A DNA stretch of 64,000 nt, from assembly GCF_019175285.1 (NCBI RefSeq), contig NC_056528.1:43831090-43895089 (forward strand). Direction: 5' to 3'. Positions 24,217-36,477 of this stretch are shown here, in pieces. Under the pieces are notes generated by a model. It was not told where the DNA came from. It worked only from the letters and a program-made list of their open reading frames with translations, and searched no databases. A program made the translations under genes and the position numbers. The DNA is from Sceloporus undulatus. Its lineage: Eukaryota; Chordata; Lepidosauria; Squamata; Phrynosomatidae. Each line of letters opens with the position of its first letter. Within the stretch, counting starts at the first letter, position 1.

Positions 24217-25236
24217 ATGGTTACCCCTTCCTCTACTGTTGAGCTGCTAAGAAATGGATCTAATGGGTCAGAATGTGAAATCAAGGATGGCTTCTTAGCA
24301 GAGACTCTGCCCATAACATACTCCATCATCTCCATCATTGGTTTCTTTACCAACACCTTGGCCCTCTGGGTGTTCTATTTTGGCACCCAGAAGATGAACT
24401 CCATCACAGTTTACTTGAAGAACCTTGCCGCTTCCGACCTCCTGCTTGCCCTTTGCCTGCCTTTCAGGGCAGCTTATCAAAACCGGAGTGGTCCCTTGAT
24501 CCTCTGCAAAGTGGTTGGCATCATCTTCTATGTCACCATGTATGTCAGCATCTTCCTTCTTAGCCTGATCAGCTTGGATCGCTACCTCAAAATCATCAGG
24601 CCCTTCCAAAAATACAGAATCCACACTGTGTCTCACAGCACAACCGCATCTAGGGCAGTGTGGTTGCTTTGCGCTGCAGCAATGCTGCCTTACCTTTTTG
24701 AGAATGGTGAGAGGGAGCCCTGCAGCCACAAATGCTTCCATTTCAAGATGAGGAGCATAGTGGGAGCAGCACTCAATATGGTGGCAGTCGCCACCTTCTT
24801 CTTCCTCTTGCTATTTTTCCTCTATTCTTACGGCAAAATTTCCTGTAAGCTCCACACAGTCTCCTTCAAGAAAACTAAGCTGCAGAGCAAGAGGACTAGC
24901 ACCAGAGCCATGCTGAAAACCTTTGTTGTCCTGGTCATCTTCATAACGTGTTTCACCCCTTACCATGTAGTCCGAGTGCCATATATCCTTGCCCAGGTGG
25001 GGGTCATTTCTGACACATGGAGTAGACAGGCTCTCCATCTTGTGAACGAACTGGTCCTTTGCATCTCTGCTCTCAACTGCTGCTTTGACCCTGTGATGTT
25101 CTTCTTTCTGTCCAGCAGTTTCAAGAGAGCAATGTTGGCTCCCACCCGTGGAAAACTGAAAGGAGCAATTCAGAAAAACCAGGGAGTCTTAAATCCTAGG
25201 AAATCTAATTCAGATTCTAGGATCCAGGGAACTTGA
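24217..25236 (+). CDS. Rhodopsin-class GPCR, GPR34-like (P2Y12-type cluster)
   Basis: The single coding exon gives 339 aa with seven membrane segments near residues 31-55, 65-88, 95-117, 147-161, 181-204, 235-260 and 273-298. N-glycosylation sequons lie at N13, N16 and N89. TM3 carries C97 and the DRY motif at 121-123 within SLISLDRYLKI, and C169 or C173 in loop 2 could pair with C97. TM6 has FITCFTPYH (242-250). TM7 ends NCCFDPVMF, so the usual NPxxY tyrosine is replaced by Phe295. ILCKVVGIIFYVTMYVS, SLDRYLKI and TPYHVVR resemble human GPR34 most among receptors I recall. GPR34 responds to lysophosphatidylserine, but the ligand here is not inferable. A pyrimidine-rich acceptor ending TTCCAG just before the ATG suggests an upstream untranslated exon, so I prefer 24217 over an in-frame GTG at 24124. 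A P2Y12-13-14 relative is the alternative. Confidence 0.85.
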   Translation: MVTPSSTVELLRNGSNGSECEIKDGFLAETLPITYSIISIIGFFTNTLALWVFYFGTQKMNSITVYLKNLAASDLLLALCLPFRAAYQNRSGPLILCKVVGIIFYVTMYVSIFLLSLISLDRYLKIIRPFQKYRIHTVSHSTTASRAVWLLCAAAMLPYLFENGEREPCSHKCFHFKMRSIVGAALNMVAVATFFFLLLFFLYSYGKISCKLHTVSFKKTKLQSKRTSTRAMLKTFVVLVIFITCFTPYHVVRVPYILAQVGVISDTWSRQALHLVNELVLCISALNCCFDPVMFFFLSSSFKRAMLAPTRGKLKGAIQKNQGVLNPRKSNSDSRIQGT

Positions 25237-25407
25237 GGTGCAAGATGATGTACAGAAAACTTGAGTCTCAGAGTCTATGGAAGATATACAATGAAGATGC
25301 AAATACAACTGGGAGACAGTGGCTATGCAGTGAAGACTGTAATTACTGGTGAACTTTTACATTTGAGCCCACCAGATGGGATATATTCCTGGGAAAGAAC
25401 TGGGGGA

Positions 25408-25413
25408 AATAAA
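25408..25413 (+). terminator. Candidate polyadenylation signal of the GPR34-like gene
   Basis: AATAAA lies 172 nt after the stop codon on the same strand. There is no transcript evidence. Confidence 0.4.
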
Positions 25414-25484
25414 GAGTAAGGGTCTTTTAGTGCTACCTGGTCATGCTCTTCCACTGTAAGTTATATACAGCATTGCAATTGAAT

Positions 25485-25810
25485 GTACAGGCTAGATACT
25501 TATGTGCTGCGTAACTCAAGGGTAAGGACAGTATGTAGAGAGAGAGAGCTTGTAGCACCTTTGAGGCTACCGTATATACTTGACTATAAGTTGATCTCAT
25601 GTATAAGTCGAGGGCAGGTTTGAGGGCCAAAATTATGGATGTTGCTATGACCTATGGATAAGTCAAGGGTAAAACGTAGGGGCATATAGCAAAGGATCTA
25701 AAGGATGAAGCACAGCCAAAGAATGTCTTAGAAAATTCCAGCAGACATAAGACAAAGAACTTGGAAAGTTCCAGGAGACATAACTCTTTGCGCTCTCTTA
25801 AGGCTGGATG
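25485..25810 (+). repeat. Composite repeat unit, copy 1
   Basis: The unit runs from GTACAGGCTAGATACTTATG through GCGTAACTCAAGGG, CTTGTAGCACCTTTGAG and CCGTATATACTTGACTATAA to AGACATAACTCTTTGCGCTC. The same order recurs at 62148-62590. A shorter part, from ATACTTGACTATAAGTCAAC onward, is at about 38325-38520. The inner ATACTTGACTATAAG end looks like a mariner-type terminus, but the family is uncertain. Confidence 0.6.
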
Positions 25811-27578
25811 GATGAGACTGTGGATTTCCATCAATTGTTCTAGGAGCTGACATACTGTATATTCTGGGCTAAACCAAATGTATATTAATCTCCAAAATAA
25901 AATCAGAAAGAACAGGAACAAAATTTGGGACTTTCTCGTCTTTTTATCAGTCTGGATACACCTGTTTCAAAGATGATGCTAGATTCATTGTCCATTTCCT
26001 TCTCCTCCCTCCATTTTCTCCACCTTTTAAGGTGAAACTGACTGACTTTCAAAAACTCCTTAATAAAGTTGATTTGGAAGTAGGTTCAGAAAGAACAGAA
26101 AATGTTAGCACAAAGGCACAGTTTTGGAACTTACTGTCACAGGATGTGAAAACAGCCACAAGCTTAAGTAGCTTTAAAGTATTACTCAGATGTCACTAAG
26201 ATGTGGTTACTTTTCCATGCATAAAGACAACAGCAAGCTAAGGACAATCTGGTGGGTGGCTATGGGGAGAGGTTTACTTGCTTCTGTAGCTGTTCCTTGC
26301 TTGGCTGATGGCAGCTTACCTTTTCTTCTCAATTCTAAAGTTTCTAAAACCAGGCAAATTTTTACACTAAGACTAAATTCTAAAGTCAAAAGCAAAGGAC
26401 AGCTTTAAACAAATGTCACATGGAGTCTGCTGAAAAATTCCATGGATGAGGAAGGGAAGTTGAAAGACAAAAGTCTCTGCGCATGGCAATCTGGAGATGT
26501 GGCTTTAACATTTTAATGGGTTTGGTTTTTTTATGAAAATGGAGAGCTGATAACATGGCTCTTCTACTACACACAGCAATGTTGCGTTGCCTACTGTGGA
26601 TGGAACACAGCAGGATGTACATAAAGGCACAATATGCCCTACACCTGAAGTGTGGAACAGTCAAAATTTTACATGTAACCTACAATAAAGAGCAATGACT
26701 AAGTAACACTAAATCCCATCAGCTGCAAAACACTAGAATAAATACCAGTTGCTAGTCCTTATTCTAAGTTGGAGTGGGAATCCGGAGGCTCTCAAGATGT
26801 CAGACTGCAACTCCCAGGATTCCTCACCATTGACTACTAGGGCTGCTGGGACCTGAAATCTGGAGGGTGCAGGATTCTCACCTCATGCGTATTTTCAGTG
26901 ATAGGAGATTGCTGGGACTGTGGTCCAAAACAGCTGAAGGGCTAAATATTCCTCATTCTGATTCAGACAAAGCTGCTGAGTGGAGAGAAACAGGATAAAA
27001 AAGACCAAATGTTTATATGAGAAATAAAGATGAGCTGTCCTTTGCTATACGCAGTCTCTTTCAAAGATGTCATCCTTCTCATTTCTAAATGTACTGTTGG
27101 AGGTTTAAGATAAGGAAATTCATCTCCAGGGTGTTCTAAGATGTCCACTATGACAGTTGTTGATTGTGGTTTTGGCATGGATCAAGATAATGCATGGTGG
27201 CAACAAATTTAGATGGCTTCTAAACTGGATAAGATAAATGTAGGGAAGACACTTCTGTGAAAGGACAGATAGCTTGAAAAAGTTACTTTTTGATGCATGT
27301 ATAACTCTTTCCCAGGCTCTGGATATTAGCCATGACAGCTTAACACAGTCATTCTCAATCTGGGACCATCAAGATTTGTTAAGACTGCAAGTCGGGTAAG
27401 TAACAGCTGAAATTGATGGACATTGCAGTCTAGCATCTTTTGAGGACACCAGGATGGAGAAAATTGGCTTAATGGACATTCCATGCCAAAAGGTAGATCA
27501 GGTAACAGATCCGGAAGGCAAACTAAAGAGATGTCATTATCCCCTTGTGAGCTTTCCATTGGTGCTTTCCCAAAAGAT

Positions 27579-27790
27579 TTGTTGTTTTTGTTGTGTGCCT
27601 TCAAGATATGTTTGGCATGAGGTTTTCTTGGCAAGATTTAGTCAGAGGTTTGGCATGGTCTTCCCCAGAGGCTGAGAGCATGCGATTTGCCCAAGGTCAC
27701 CCAGTGGGTTTCATGGCCAAGTTGGGAATTAAATCCTGGTTTCCAAAGTTATAGTTTAACACTCAAACCATTATGCCACGCTGGCTCTCT
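27579..27790 (-). mobile_element. Sauria-type SINE
   Basis: The reverse complement of the unit at 13333-13540. The Bov-B-like tail (GTTGTGTGCCTTCAAG on plus) is at the left, and GGTCACCCAGTGGGTTTCAT and TTGGGAATTAAATCCTGG follow. Confidence 0.75.
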
Positions 27791-28610
27791 TATTCACCAG
27801 AGGATAAGGAGTTGTAATTCCCACTACCCTGTGCACTAGTAACTCTGGCTGGGGCTCATGAGAATGGAAGTCCAAAATATGTGGAGGGTCCCAAGCTTGG
27901 GTTGGGAAGGTCTGGACTTTGGTTTGAGCCAGCAAGTCTTAAGCCCTCCACACATTCTCCCAACGGGACTCTGCTCTGCAGTAATCCAAGTCTTTGGCCA
28001 AGAAAAGTAGAATTCCTCTGCCTGTAGTAGAACCAAAGCTAATTTCTCTAATTTAAATTCATTTTATTTTTGTATTTGGTTGGGAGACAGGCAAAATGCT
28101 ATGCAAGGCACAGAAACATTCCTTACCCCAAGTTCTCCCCCCTTTTACAGACACAAGAGTTGCAATTTGTGTTCAAAATATCCTTTTCTTTTCCAACATG
28201 TTTGCTGGACATGAGAAAGTTAAGTCCATGGTTTTCATAAAACCATATACACATCAGTAACTAAGCCACAAGACAGCTATTCTGAAAAGAAATGCCACTG
28301 ATCTTTTTATTATTGGCAGGAAGAGAATGGTGCAGAAAAGTCAGTTACAGAGCCCATAGTTAAAACAAGAAACTCCCATACAGAGGGACAAGTGCATAAT
28401 TTTCAGAGGGGATAGGAGTTAAGTTGGTGATGCTACTACATCCTTTTGCTTACAAAATTAAAACATTTTAGAACACTTTTGGAGCATGGCATACATTATG
28501 GCAGTAAATGCAAAAGCATACACATATGTAGCCATTTTTAAGACTGCGTGAACCAAGGATGTAGGCAAATAGCCACCATTCCAAGTTCTACTGAAAGGGT
28601 TTTACTATTA

Positions 28611-28806
28611 TCATCGGCCCTCATTATCCACAGATTCTGCATCCACAGATTCCACCATCCACAGCTTGAAAATATATATTTAAAAAAAATCTAAAAAGCA
28701 AACTTTGATTTTGCCATTTTTAAAAAATAAGTGACACCATTTTACCATGAATTTTGGTACCTTCATAAGGTTCTGGAACTAAATCCAGTGGAACCAAGGG
28801 GCCACT
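28611..28806 (+). mobile_element. Tigger-like MITE, degraded
   Basis: It starts TCGGCCCTCATTATCCACAG, continues CACAGCTTGAAAATAT and TTTGATTTTGCCATTTT, and ends GGAACCAAGGGGCCACT. This is the same plan as the better copies at 38875-39071 and 50942-51163. Confidence 0.55.
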
Positions 28807-30455
28807 GGGTTATTTATAAACCTAACACAGGGAGATAAGGCATCTAGTCCAAATCTAGGACTGAAAAGGGGTCCCTGGTTGCTGCTCATAGGACTCTTTC
28901 TTGCAAGGAATGATAGCAAATGGCTTCCCATGTCCATGGGAGCAACAACAATTCACATGTCTATTTGGTGAGACAGCACTGAGGACTCTATTTTGCAGGC
29001 TAGATTCTTGCAAAGGTATTCCAGGTGAATGTCAGCACATAATCCAAAGTAATTGAGGCCTATGGAGGACTTGCTGTTAGCAATCCCCAGTGCTCCTTCC
29101 TAGGTGTGCAGCAAGGCTGCCATGAGAATGGCCATCAGAGTCAGTTTTGTCACTTCAGAGTCCATGACACTAACTCTGTCCCAATCAAACTGTTCTGCTT
29201 TTCCTGGTAAGTGCCTGGTACCAAGGTTGTCACTGACTATGGGAAGACCAAGTTAGAAGTGGACAACCTTTTGCCCTCCCAATGTTGTTGGACTCAAACT
29301 TTCATCAACTTTAAGCACAGCAAAGATAAGGGATGATGGGACAGACGAATCAATGACATCTGGAGGGCCAGAAATTGCTCGCCCTGCGGTAGGTCAAAAC
29401 ACAACAATTTTTAGTTGATTCAGTAGATATCCAGATCTTTGCAGAAAATTCAGTGAAATGTTCTTGCTTCCTTTCTTGTCTATTCTATTTTCCAGAATGA
29501 AGTCCAGCCACTTCAGGCCTCCCAAAACACCTCTCAGTCTGGAAAGGTACAGACTCTTTGTCTTGCATTGGCAGTAGAAAAACATAGGAGTAATTCTTTG
29601 GAAAGAGAAAGCAAGTACAAGGAAAGGTTACAGCACAGGACATGATTCAGTTGCTGTGCCTTCTCCACAAAACACAGAAAGAGAAGTTGAGGTGTTGCTT
29701 GTGGGATGTTGAAAAGAAGGCATACAATGGAGAAAAATTGGAAAGAAGTATTGTAGTTGCAAAACTGCTCTTTGAAGAACTGGGGAAGAACTTGTAGCAC
29801 CATCTTCCCTCTCCACTTCAGCAGTTCTCCTCATTCTCTTTCCCATAAAGCTTCCTAGAGGAGTGTTTTTCCATCAGCATGGCAAGTTTAGGCAAAAAGC
29901 AGACAGTGGAGAGCAAAAGATGCTGAGAGGCCAAACTTAGCTTTTAGCAGTGGGCACTTGTGTATTTTTGTAGAAAGAAGAGAGCTACAATTGAAATGAG
30001 TCCTGCTTGCTGGTTTTGCTGAAGTTTCACATCCTTAAAGATGAACACAGTTCCCCCATTTCCAAGAACACCTCACTTGCACTATGTCCAATGTGCTCTC
30101 AAATATCTGTGTACAGAACAGCGATTAACTGAGGACAGCTTTACGACTGCTTTCAACAGGAAAAGGCACAAGATCTGGCCTCTGGAGTGCTGTGGTAGGC
30201 CTGTACACAGCTCCCAATTCAACCATGCTCACACTGAGCCCATCAGTTGGGCTTTTAAAGCCAAGGGAGTAAGGCATTTTGGGAGGACGGAGCTGTGGGA
30301 ACAAGGAAAAGGCAATGAACTGTCCCAGCTGGCTGACAATCAAGTAACGCTGTGGAGACCTCTCCTCCTCTTGCAAAGAGAAGCCAGGTCTGTGAGGTAA
30401 ACCAAATGCTTTCCTGTTTCTGAAGCAGAAACCACCATCGGAGGTTCAGACCACA

Positions 30456-33400
30456 TTAAGCTTGCAGCCCCAGGAAACGAGCTGTGTTTAGTACATCATC
30501 CCTTGTCAGGTAACAGCCGCAGAGCTGCCGGTAACCCGTGAAAGACTCCCGTCCGTGCAAAACTCGCCAGTTGTCCACAAACAGAGCCTGCAGCCAGAGA
30601 GAGATGTGAGGAAAGTGTCTGCATAAAACTATAGTTCAGAAATGTTTTGATGCCACTGGAACCAGTTAAATGAAATTGGGAGGGACAGTTATATAACCCT
30701 CTGCCAGGTAACATATTTTCAAAACAAGAGGGAAATATAGGAAGCAGAACTATACCAGGCCAAACTATATGGTCACCTAGTTCAGTACAGTCATCCCACT
30801 GGATTCATGGATTCTTTATCCCTGGATTCAACCACCCACAGCTTGAAAATATTAAAGATATAAAAAAATTCCAAAAAACAAACATTGATTTACCATTTTA
30901 TACAAGAGACACCAATTCACTATGCCACTGCGTTTAAAGGGGCTTAAGCATTCACAGATGTTGGTATCCATGTGCAGTCCTAAACCCAATTCCAAGCAAA
31001 TACCAAGGGCTCACTGTGCTATCTCAGTTCTCTTGGATCCCAGGCATTACATGAAATTAAATAAGGTGGCTAGCAGCAGCAAGGAGATAGAAGTTTGCAC
31101 ACATATCAGTTTCGTGCAGAGTTTGGAAAAGTCACTATTTGGGCTACAACTCTCAGACTCCCCACCTAATCATGATGTCTGGTGCAGCAGTTTAAAATGT
31201 AACATTTCCAAGCCTTAGTTTTGTGCAACTCCTCCACCCAAAACACCAGCCAAAAAAATCTTTTCCTGCTTTTCAGAACTAGTATATGGGGCCATGGTAG
31301 CGGGATGCACTTTCATCTTTTTCCACTTCCAACAGCTACTATGGTGTGTATTTCAAGCTCAATGCGTTACAGAACAGCAGTAACAGAACACAGTAATTTG
31401 AGCTGAATTTTTAAGGTTGGCAGAAATACCCAAAAAACTTTGCAGCCCTTCAGGGAAATAAAGGAAATAAGAGAGGGGAATGACATACGAGAGAGCATCT
31501 CAGTAAAGAGGTAGCACTGTGTAGGCCTGTCCTGAGACCCTCAGGGGAAGAGCTGTAGAGGATGGAATGAATGCACAACTTAATCACATCAATAACAATG
31601 GATCATACTGTGTTTTTACCTTGCCTGGTTTCAGTTTGACCCAGAGTTCATTTTCTGGCCTCCGCAGCTCAGAGGTGAGAGTGCGGTGTGCAATGTACCA
31701 GCGGCGCACAGTGTCATACGGCACTGTATTAATGACGGCTCTGTCATAGTTGTTGTATCTGAAAGCGGAAGAAGAAATGTCATTGGTATGCACAGGAAAG
31801 TATGGCTGGTTAAGCTCATCTCTATTATTCTTATAATGTCCTTCTTTTGCTAGGGAAAAACAACTAGTACGTAGTGCTGTCTATTATCAAGAATCTAACT
31901 ATCAAGAAGTGCAGAAGCTTCAGGTACATTAGAACAAAGACTTTCAACAGCCAAGTTAATGTGGCCCAAGGAAGGTTCCTGGAGGGGCAAATCCAGAAGG
32001 TGGTATAGGGAGATTCCTGCATGATGCTTTGGCTGTTGGCCTGTAGAGTCCCTCAGGGCTCATACATACATGGAATCACTGGGAAGCTTGTCTGGAGATT
32101 TGGGGTTCAGTGCCATCAGTATGTCTCTACATGACCCTTGTGGTCTTTTCCAACTCTTTGATACTTTGTGGATGACACACAGCTCTATTAATCCTTTTCA
32201 CCAGAAGCCAAGGATGCTGTTTTGGCCCTAAATTGGAGCCTATCATCAGTAATAGGGTGACCAAATTGAAACTTAATCTAGAAAAGAAGGAGGTGCTCCT
32301 GGTCAGTCAAAAGGCAGATCAGGAAACAAGGATTCAGATTGTGCTGGATGGGGTTACACTCTCCCTGAAGACACATGTTCACAGCTTGGGTACATCTGGG
32401 ATTCCGCCCAGATTTCAGCAGTGGCTAGGAGTGCATTTGCAGAGTTAAATCTTCTGCACCAGCTGTGCCCATTCCTTGGAACACCAAATGTGGCCATGGT
32501 GACACATGCAGGCATTACTGTAATGCACTCTATGTGGTGCTGCCTTTGAAGCATGTTTGGAAACTTCAATTGGTCCAGTGAATTGGAGCCAGATTGATAA
32601 CTGAGGCTGGCTGCAGGGAATATATAACTCCCTTGTTGCAAAACCTCCATTGGCTGCTGGTCCATTTCCGGGCACAATTCCAAGTACTGGTTTTGACCTA
32701 TATGACTCAGGCCCAGGTTATTTGAAGGGCCTATTCTCTGTTATGAACCAGTCTGTGCTTTAAGATGGGGAGGTCATTCTCACTGTCCCAACACCCTCAC
32801 AAATACATGTGTGAACAAGGAAAGGGCCTTTTGAGTGGCTGCTCTGGAACTCCCTTCCCAAAGAAATTCCCAAAGCACCCTCTCTGCTTTCTTTTTGCAG
32901 ATAGAATATTTGGTGATTGTTTGGATTGTCTCACCTAAACAATGTGCTGAACCTTGCTAACTGTTGGGCTGGTTTGCATACATGTGTGTCTAATGATAGA
33001 AGTTATAATCTGATTTTAATTATTTTGATAGTTCAATCTCTTTTTAACCTTGTTAATTTTTAACTGATTTATGTTTTTAAAAAAATGTTGTTGTCCTCTT
33101 TGAGTCCTGAACTGGAAAAAAAAGTGGGACAGAAATGATAATACCACCAGTAGTAGCTACCATGGTTATGCATTTGCATCTTTTGGAAGAAGCTGTGGCC
33201 AGCATATATTCTGGAGTCATTCTACTCACATGGCAGGGTGGGGGTGGGGTGATTTTGAAGTATCAGATACCTCCTACTCCCCAATGGTTACTTCAGTTCT
33301 GTCATAAAGTTGTAAGCAAATCTAACAGCAAGCAATTTCGAATTCACCATCACCTGGGCATTTGTATAAATTTATCTAGGGAACTCCAGCATGCTGAAGT

Positions 33401-36400
33401 GGCTTGTACATCAGATCCTGGGCCTTGATGCTTATCTTCTGACCTTTGGACAGTCTCCTTCTCCCCCACATCTAACATAGAGTCAATTTAAGGATAAAAT
33501 GGAGTGCACATGTGTATGAATGTGAGCATCTTGTGGGGAGGGCAGGTAAAAATGTACCAAGAATAAAGTACAGTATTACATTTATGCTAAATACAAAGTC
33601 TATGTGTGTGCATAAGTAAGGATGAGATTCTTATTTTTAAAAACTGAACTAGTGTGAACCTTTTTCTTTGCAAGTGAAGCTGGGGGATATATTTTTTAAA
33701 ATCAAATTGAGAATGCCTGCTAGCTGCCAAGAAGAAAGGCCTGAGGTTCAGATCCCAGGGGCAGTTGTTCCATAATCCAAAAGTAACTTTCCCAAGGCTT
33801 GTTTCTTTTCAGTGTGAATGCAAATGGTTTAGATGGATACTGAGCTCCTCACCTGATCAAATAGAGTTCATTATTCCAAGGGTAGATATTCAGAACTGGT
33901 CCAACCCCAATCATGTGGTTGTGGCAGCCCCCTACATTTTCAATGTATTCGTGTTTCAGCGGCACCTTAGTGAGGAGCTCAAAGTCATTTGGAGCTTGCT
34001 GGTGCACCTGTTCGGCTGCATAGAAGCCATCCACTAGCAGCGTCCGCCCACCTGTCCCTTCATGCCGCAGGCAGTGGAAAACCTGGATACTGTGGAAGGC
34101 AAGAGAGAAGCCAGTGAGTCAACTGTAGAGAGGGAAACTAGGCCAATGGAAGAAAGGGAAAGAATATAGAAACCACTCTTAACAGTGTCTATGAGCAGCT
34201 CTGATGGAGAATCAGTTGACCAAATTATCTGAGCTTTCTCCAGAATTGTACTCTTGAGATGTTTTCAGCTTTAGCTTCCATTTCTCTTGACCTCTGACAA
34301 TGCTTACTAAGGCTGATGGGAGTTCTAGTATAAATTACTGGAAGTTTAACAGGTCTAGGAAGGTTTCTCTAATTTATTCTTTACCATGGGCTTGCTTTAG
34401 GTCAGAAGTTGGAATCATGCAATTTGTGGATCCTATGAATCCTCAGAACCATTTTTGCACCCCTTGGATCACCTCTCCCCAACAACACCTCACCAGATAA
34501 AAACATAACACAAACTATAGGAATCTTCTCAGACTGCAATTTCTCTTTAAAACAAGATGCAGCCCCCTTCATTTAATCCAAGCTCTCTCCAAAGAAGTTT
34601 ATATAAAATCAGGAGTAGACTTCTGTCCGCTTCTGGTTTTGTTTTGCTTTCTGGAGCTGGCATGGTGTCAGGGACAAAAAACTGGACCCTGAGAACTTGG
34701 AATTTGTCCATCTTTGAGCTACATAGTAATCTAGGTGAGGCTTCTCTTTTCACTGTTTTGGTTCCTGGTATTTTCAAATTTCCCTGGCTTCTGAGCATGG
34801 ATGGATGGTAGGAGAAGCTGGGAGATGGCAACAAAAAAGAAAAGACCCATGTGTCATAGGGCCTGCTCTGTGTCTCTTAACTACTTAGCTACTTTCAAAT
34901 CCCCATCATCTGGGTCTAAGAAAGATTAATCCGCCAGTCCAATTTTGTACTGGCAATGGAAAGGAGTAATGAATGCTTTGTTCTATATCTCAAGCAGCCT
35001 ATTGTTCTGGGCCTGCCCTGCTCTGCCCTGCCCTTGGGAGTAAAGTGGTAGAAAGTAAAGCATCCACTCAACTGTTACTCCTTACCTACCAGCAGAAGGC
35101 AGCTTAGGCAAAATTGCACCAGATTTCTTTCTGCTTTGATTCTGCCACTAGATAGTTATGAAACTGATTGGATCTGGGACTTTTTGTATGTGAATCAAAT
35201 AGCCTTTACTGAGCTATAGTCCCTCCTCCAACAGTGTGTGTGTTTGGCTTAGTTACACATATTGAAGTTTCATGGCTGGGCATTTTCTCCAGCCTCCTAC
35301 TAGAGATCCTTCTTGGTTGGATATGCTGGGGATTGAATCTAGAACCTTCTCCTTGCAGAACAAATATTTATTTTTAACACCTTATTTCCAAACTCTGGGG
35401 GTTTTTGCTCAGAACACTAAGCACTACATATAACAAACTGTATGTTGGTTCAGTTCTTAACCAGAAAATGTAACATATACATGGCCCTACCAAAATTTCT
35501 ATTCATGTCTCTGTTATAGGCTTAAGGCCTAGAAACTTGCTTTTATTTTACATAACAGAACACATGAAGTTCTGAATACACTGGAGCAATAACCCTCTCC
35601 TATTCAACTTAACTGATTCTTCCCCTGGTACCATGCTCTTGTCCAAGGTCAATGTTATTTAAGGCCTGACAATTGTTTAGAGTGTGCTTTTTGAGCAGGG
35701 CTGGGGTGACTGGAATTAACAAACTAAACTGGAGCTCTTTGGAACATGGTTATGTTAGGATCTTGGCCAGTTGTTAAAATTTTATATAATACCACCAGAA
35801 AAAACATCAAACCCATCATTGTAAGGGCAGGGTCACATAACTTTCCTATTGATGTTGTTCTGAAAGATGAGAATGATATCCATGGCTGGTAATTGTCTTT
35901 ATGTCTTATAATATCCTGTCCTTTGACTATTACCCACCCTCCTTTCCCCCGTAAAGGATAAGATAGCAGGTGAAGTGAAAAATACTGGAAAGCTACTGCT
36001 ACTCAGAGTAGACCATGAGGACTTAAACAGGGCAGTAATTTTTATCTTCTATAAAGCAGTTTACTATATTAGAAAGACAGCAAGTTACCTTACACAGTAT
36101 TGTTTACAAAGCCACTGAATGTCTATAGATTAATGATGGCATCTGGTTGATTGCTTTTGCTTTTATTGCCTGCTTAACTCTGTAAGAGTACAGGTACTAT
36201 ATGGATCAAAATCAGAATTTGGAAGAGTTACTTTTTGGACCAGTGTTCCCAGGATCTTTCTGGCTGGCAAAACCACTGGTCATGCTACGATCCAAAAAAT
36301 GTAACTCGTCCAAGTGTTGATCACAATCTGTTTGAACTACTTGCTAATAGATGTACCTAGGCTTGCAAACTGAGATGAGTTGATGCTGCAGTCTACCCAG

Positions 36401-36415
36401 AACCTCCTATTTAAT

Positions 36416-36477
<62 letters not shown>

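Larger units (their letters stand above)
25237..30455. other. Receptor 3' flank, repeats and probable TMLHE 3' UTR
   Basis: A composite repeat lies at 25485-25810 and a minus-strand Sauria SINE at 27579-27790. A Tigger-like MITE remnant is at about 28611-28806. MITE-like ACTCCCAGGATTCC motifs occur near 26810-26880. On the minus strand AATAAA signals occur near 28306 and 28065 and could end TMLHE. I see no coding exon. Confidence 0.5.

Noticed and set aside
30041-30400. 119-aa plus-strand frame
   Set aside because: It has no recognisable domain and lies opposite the likely TMLHE 3' UTR.
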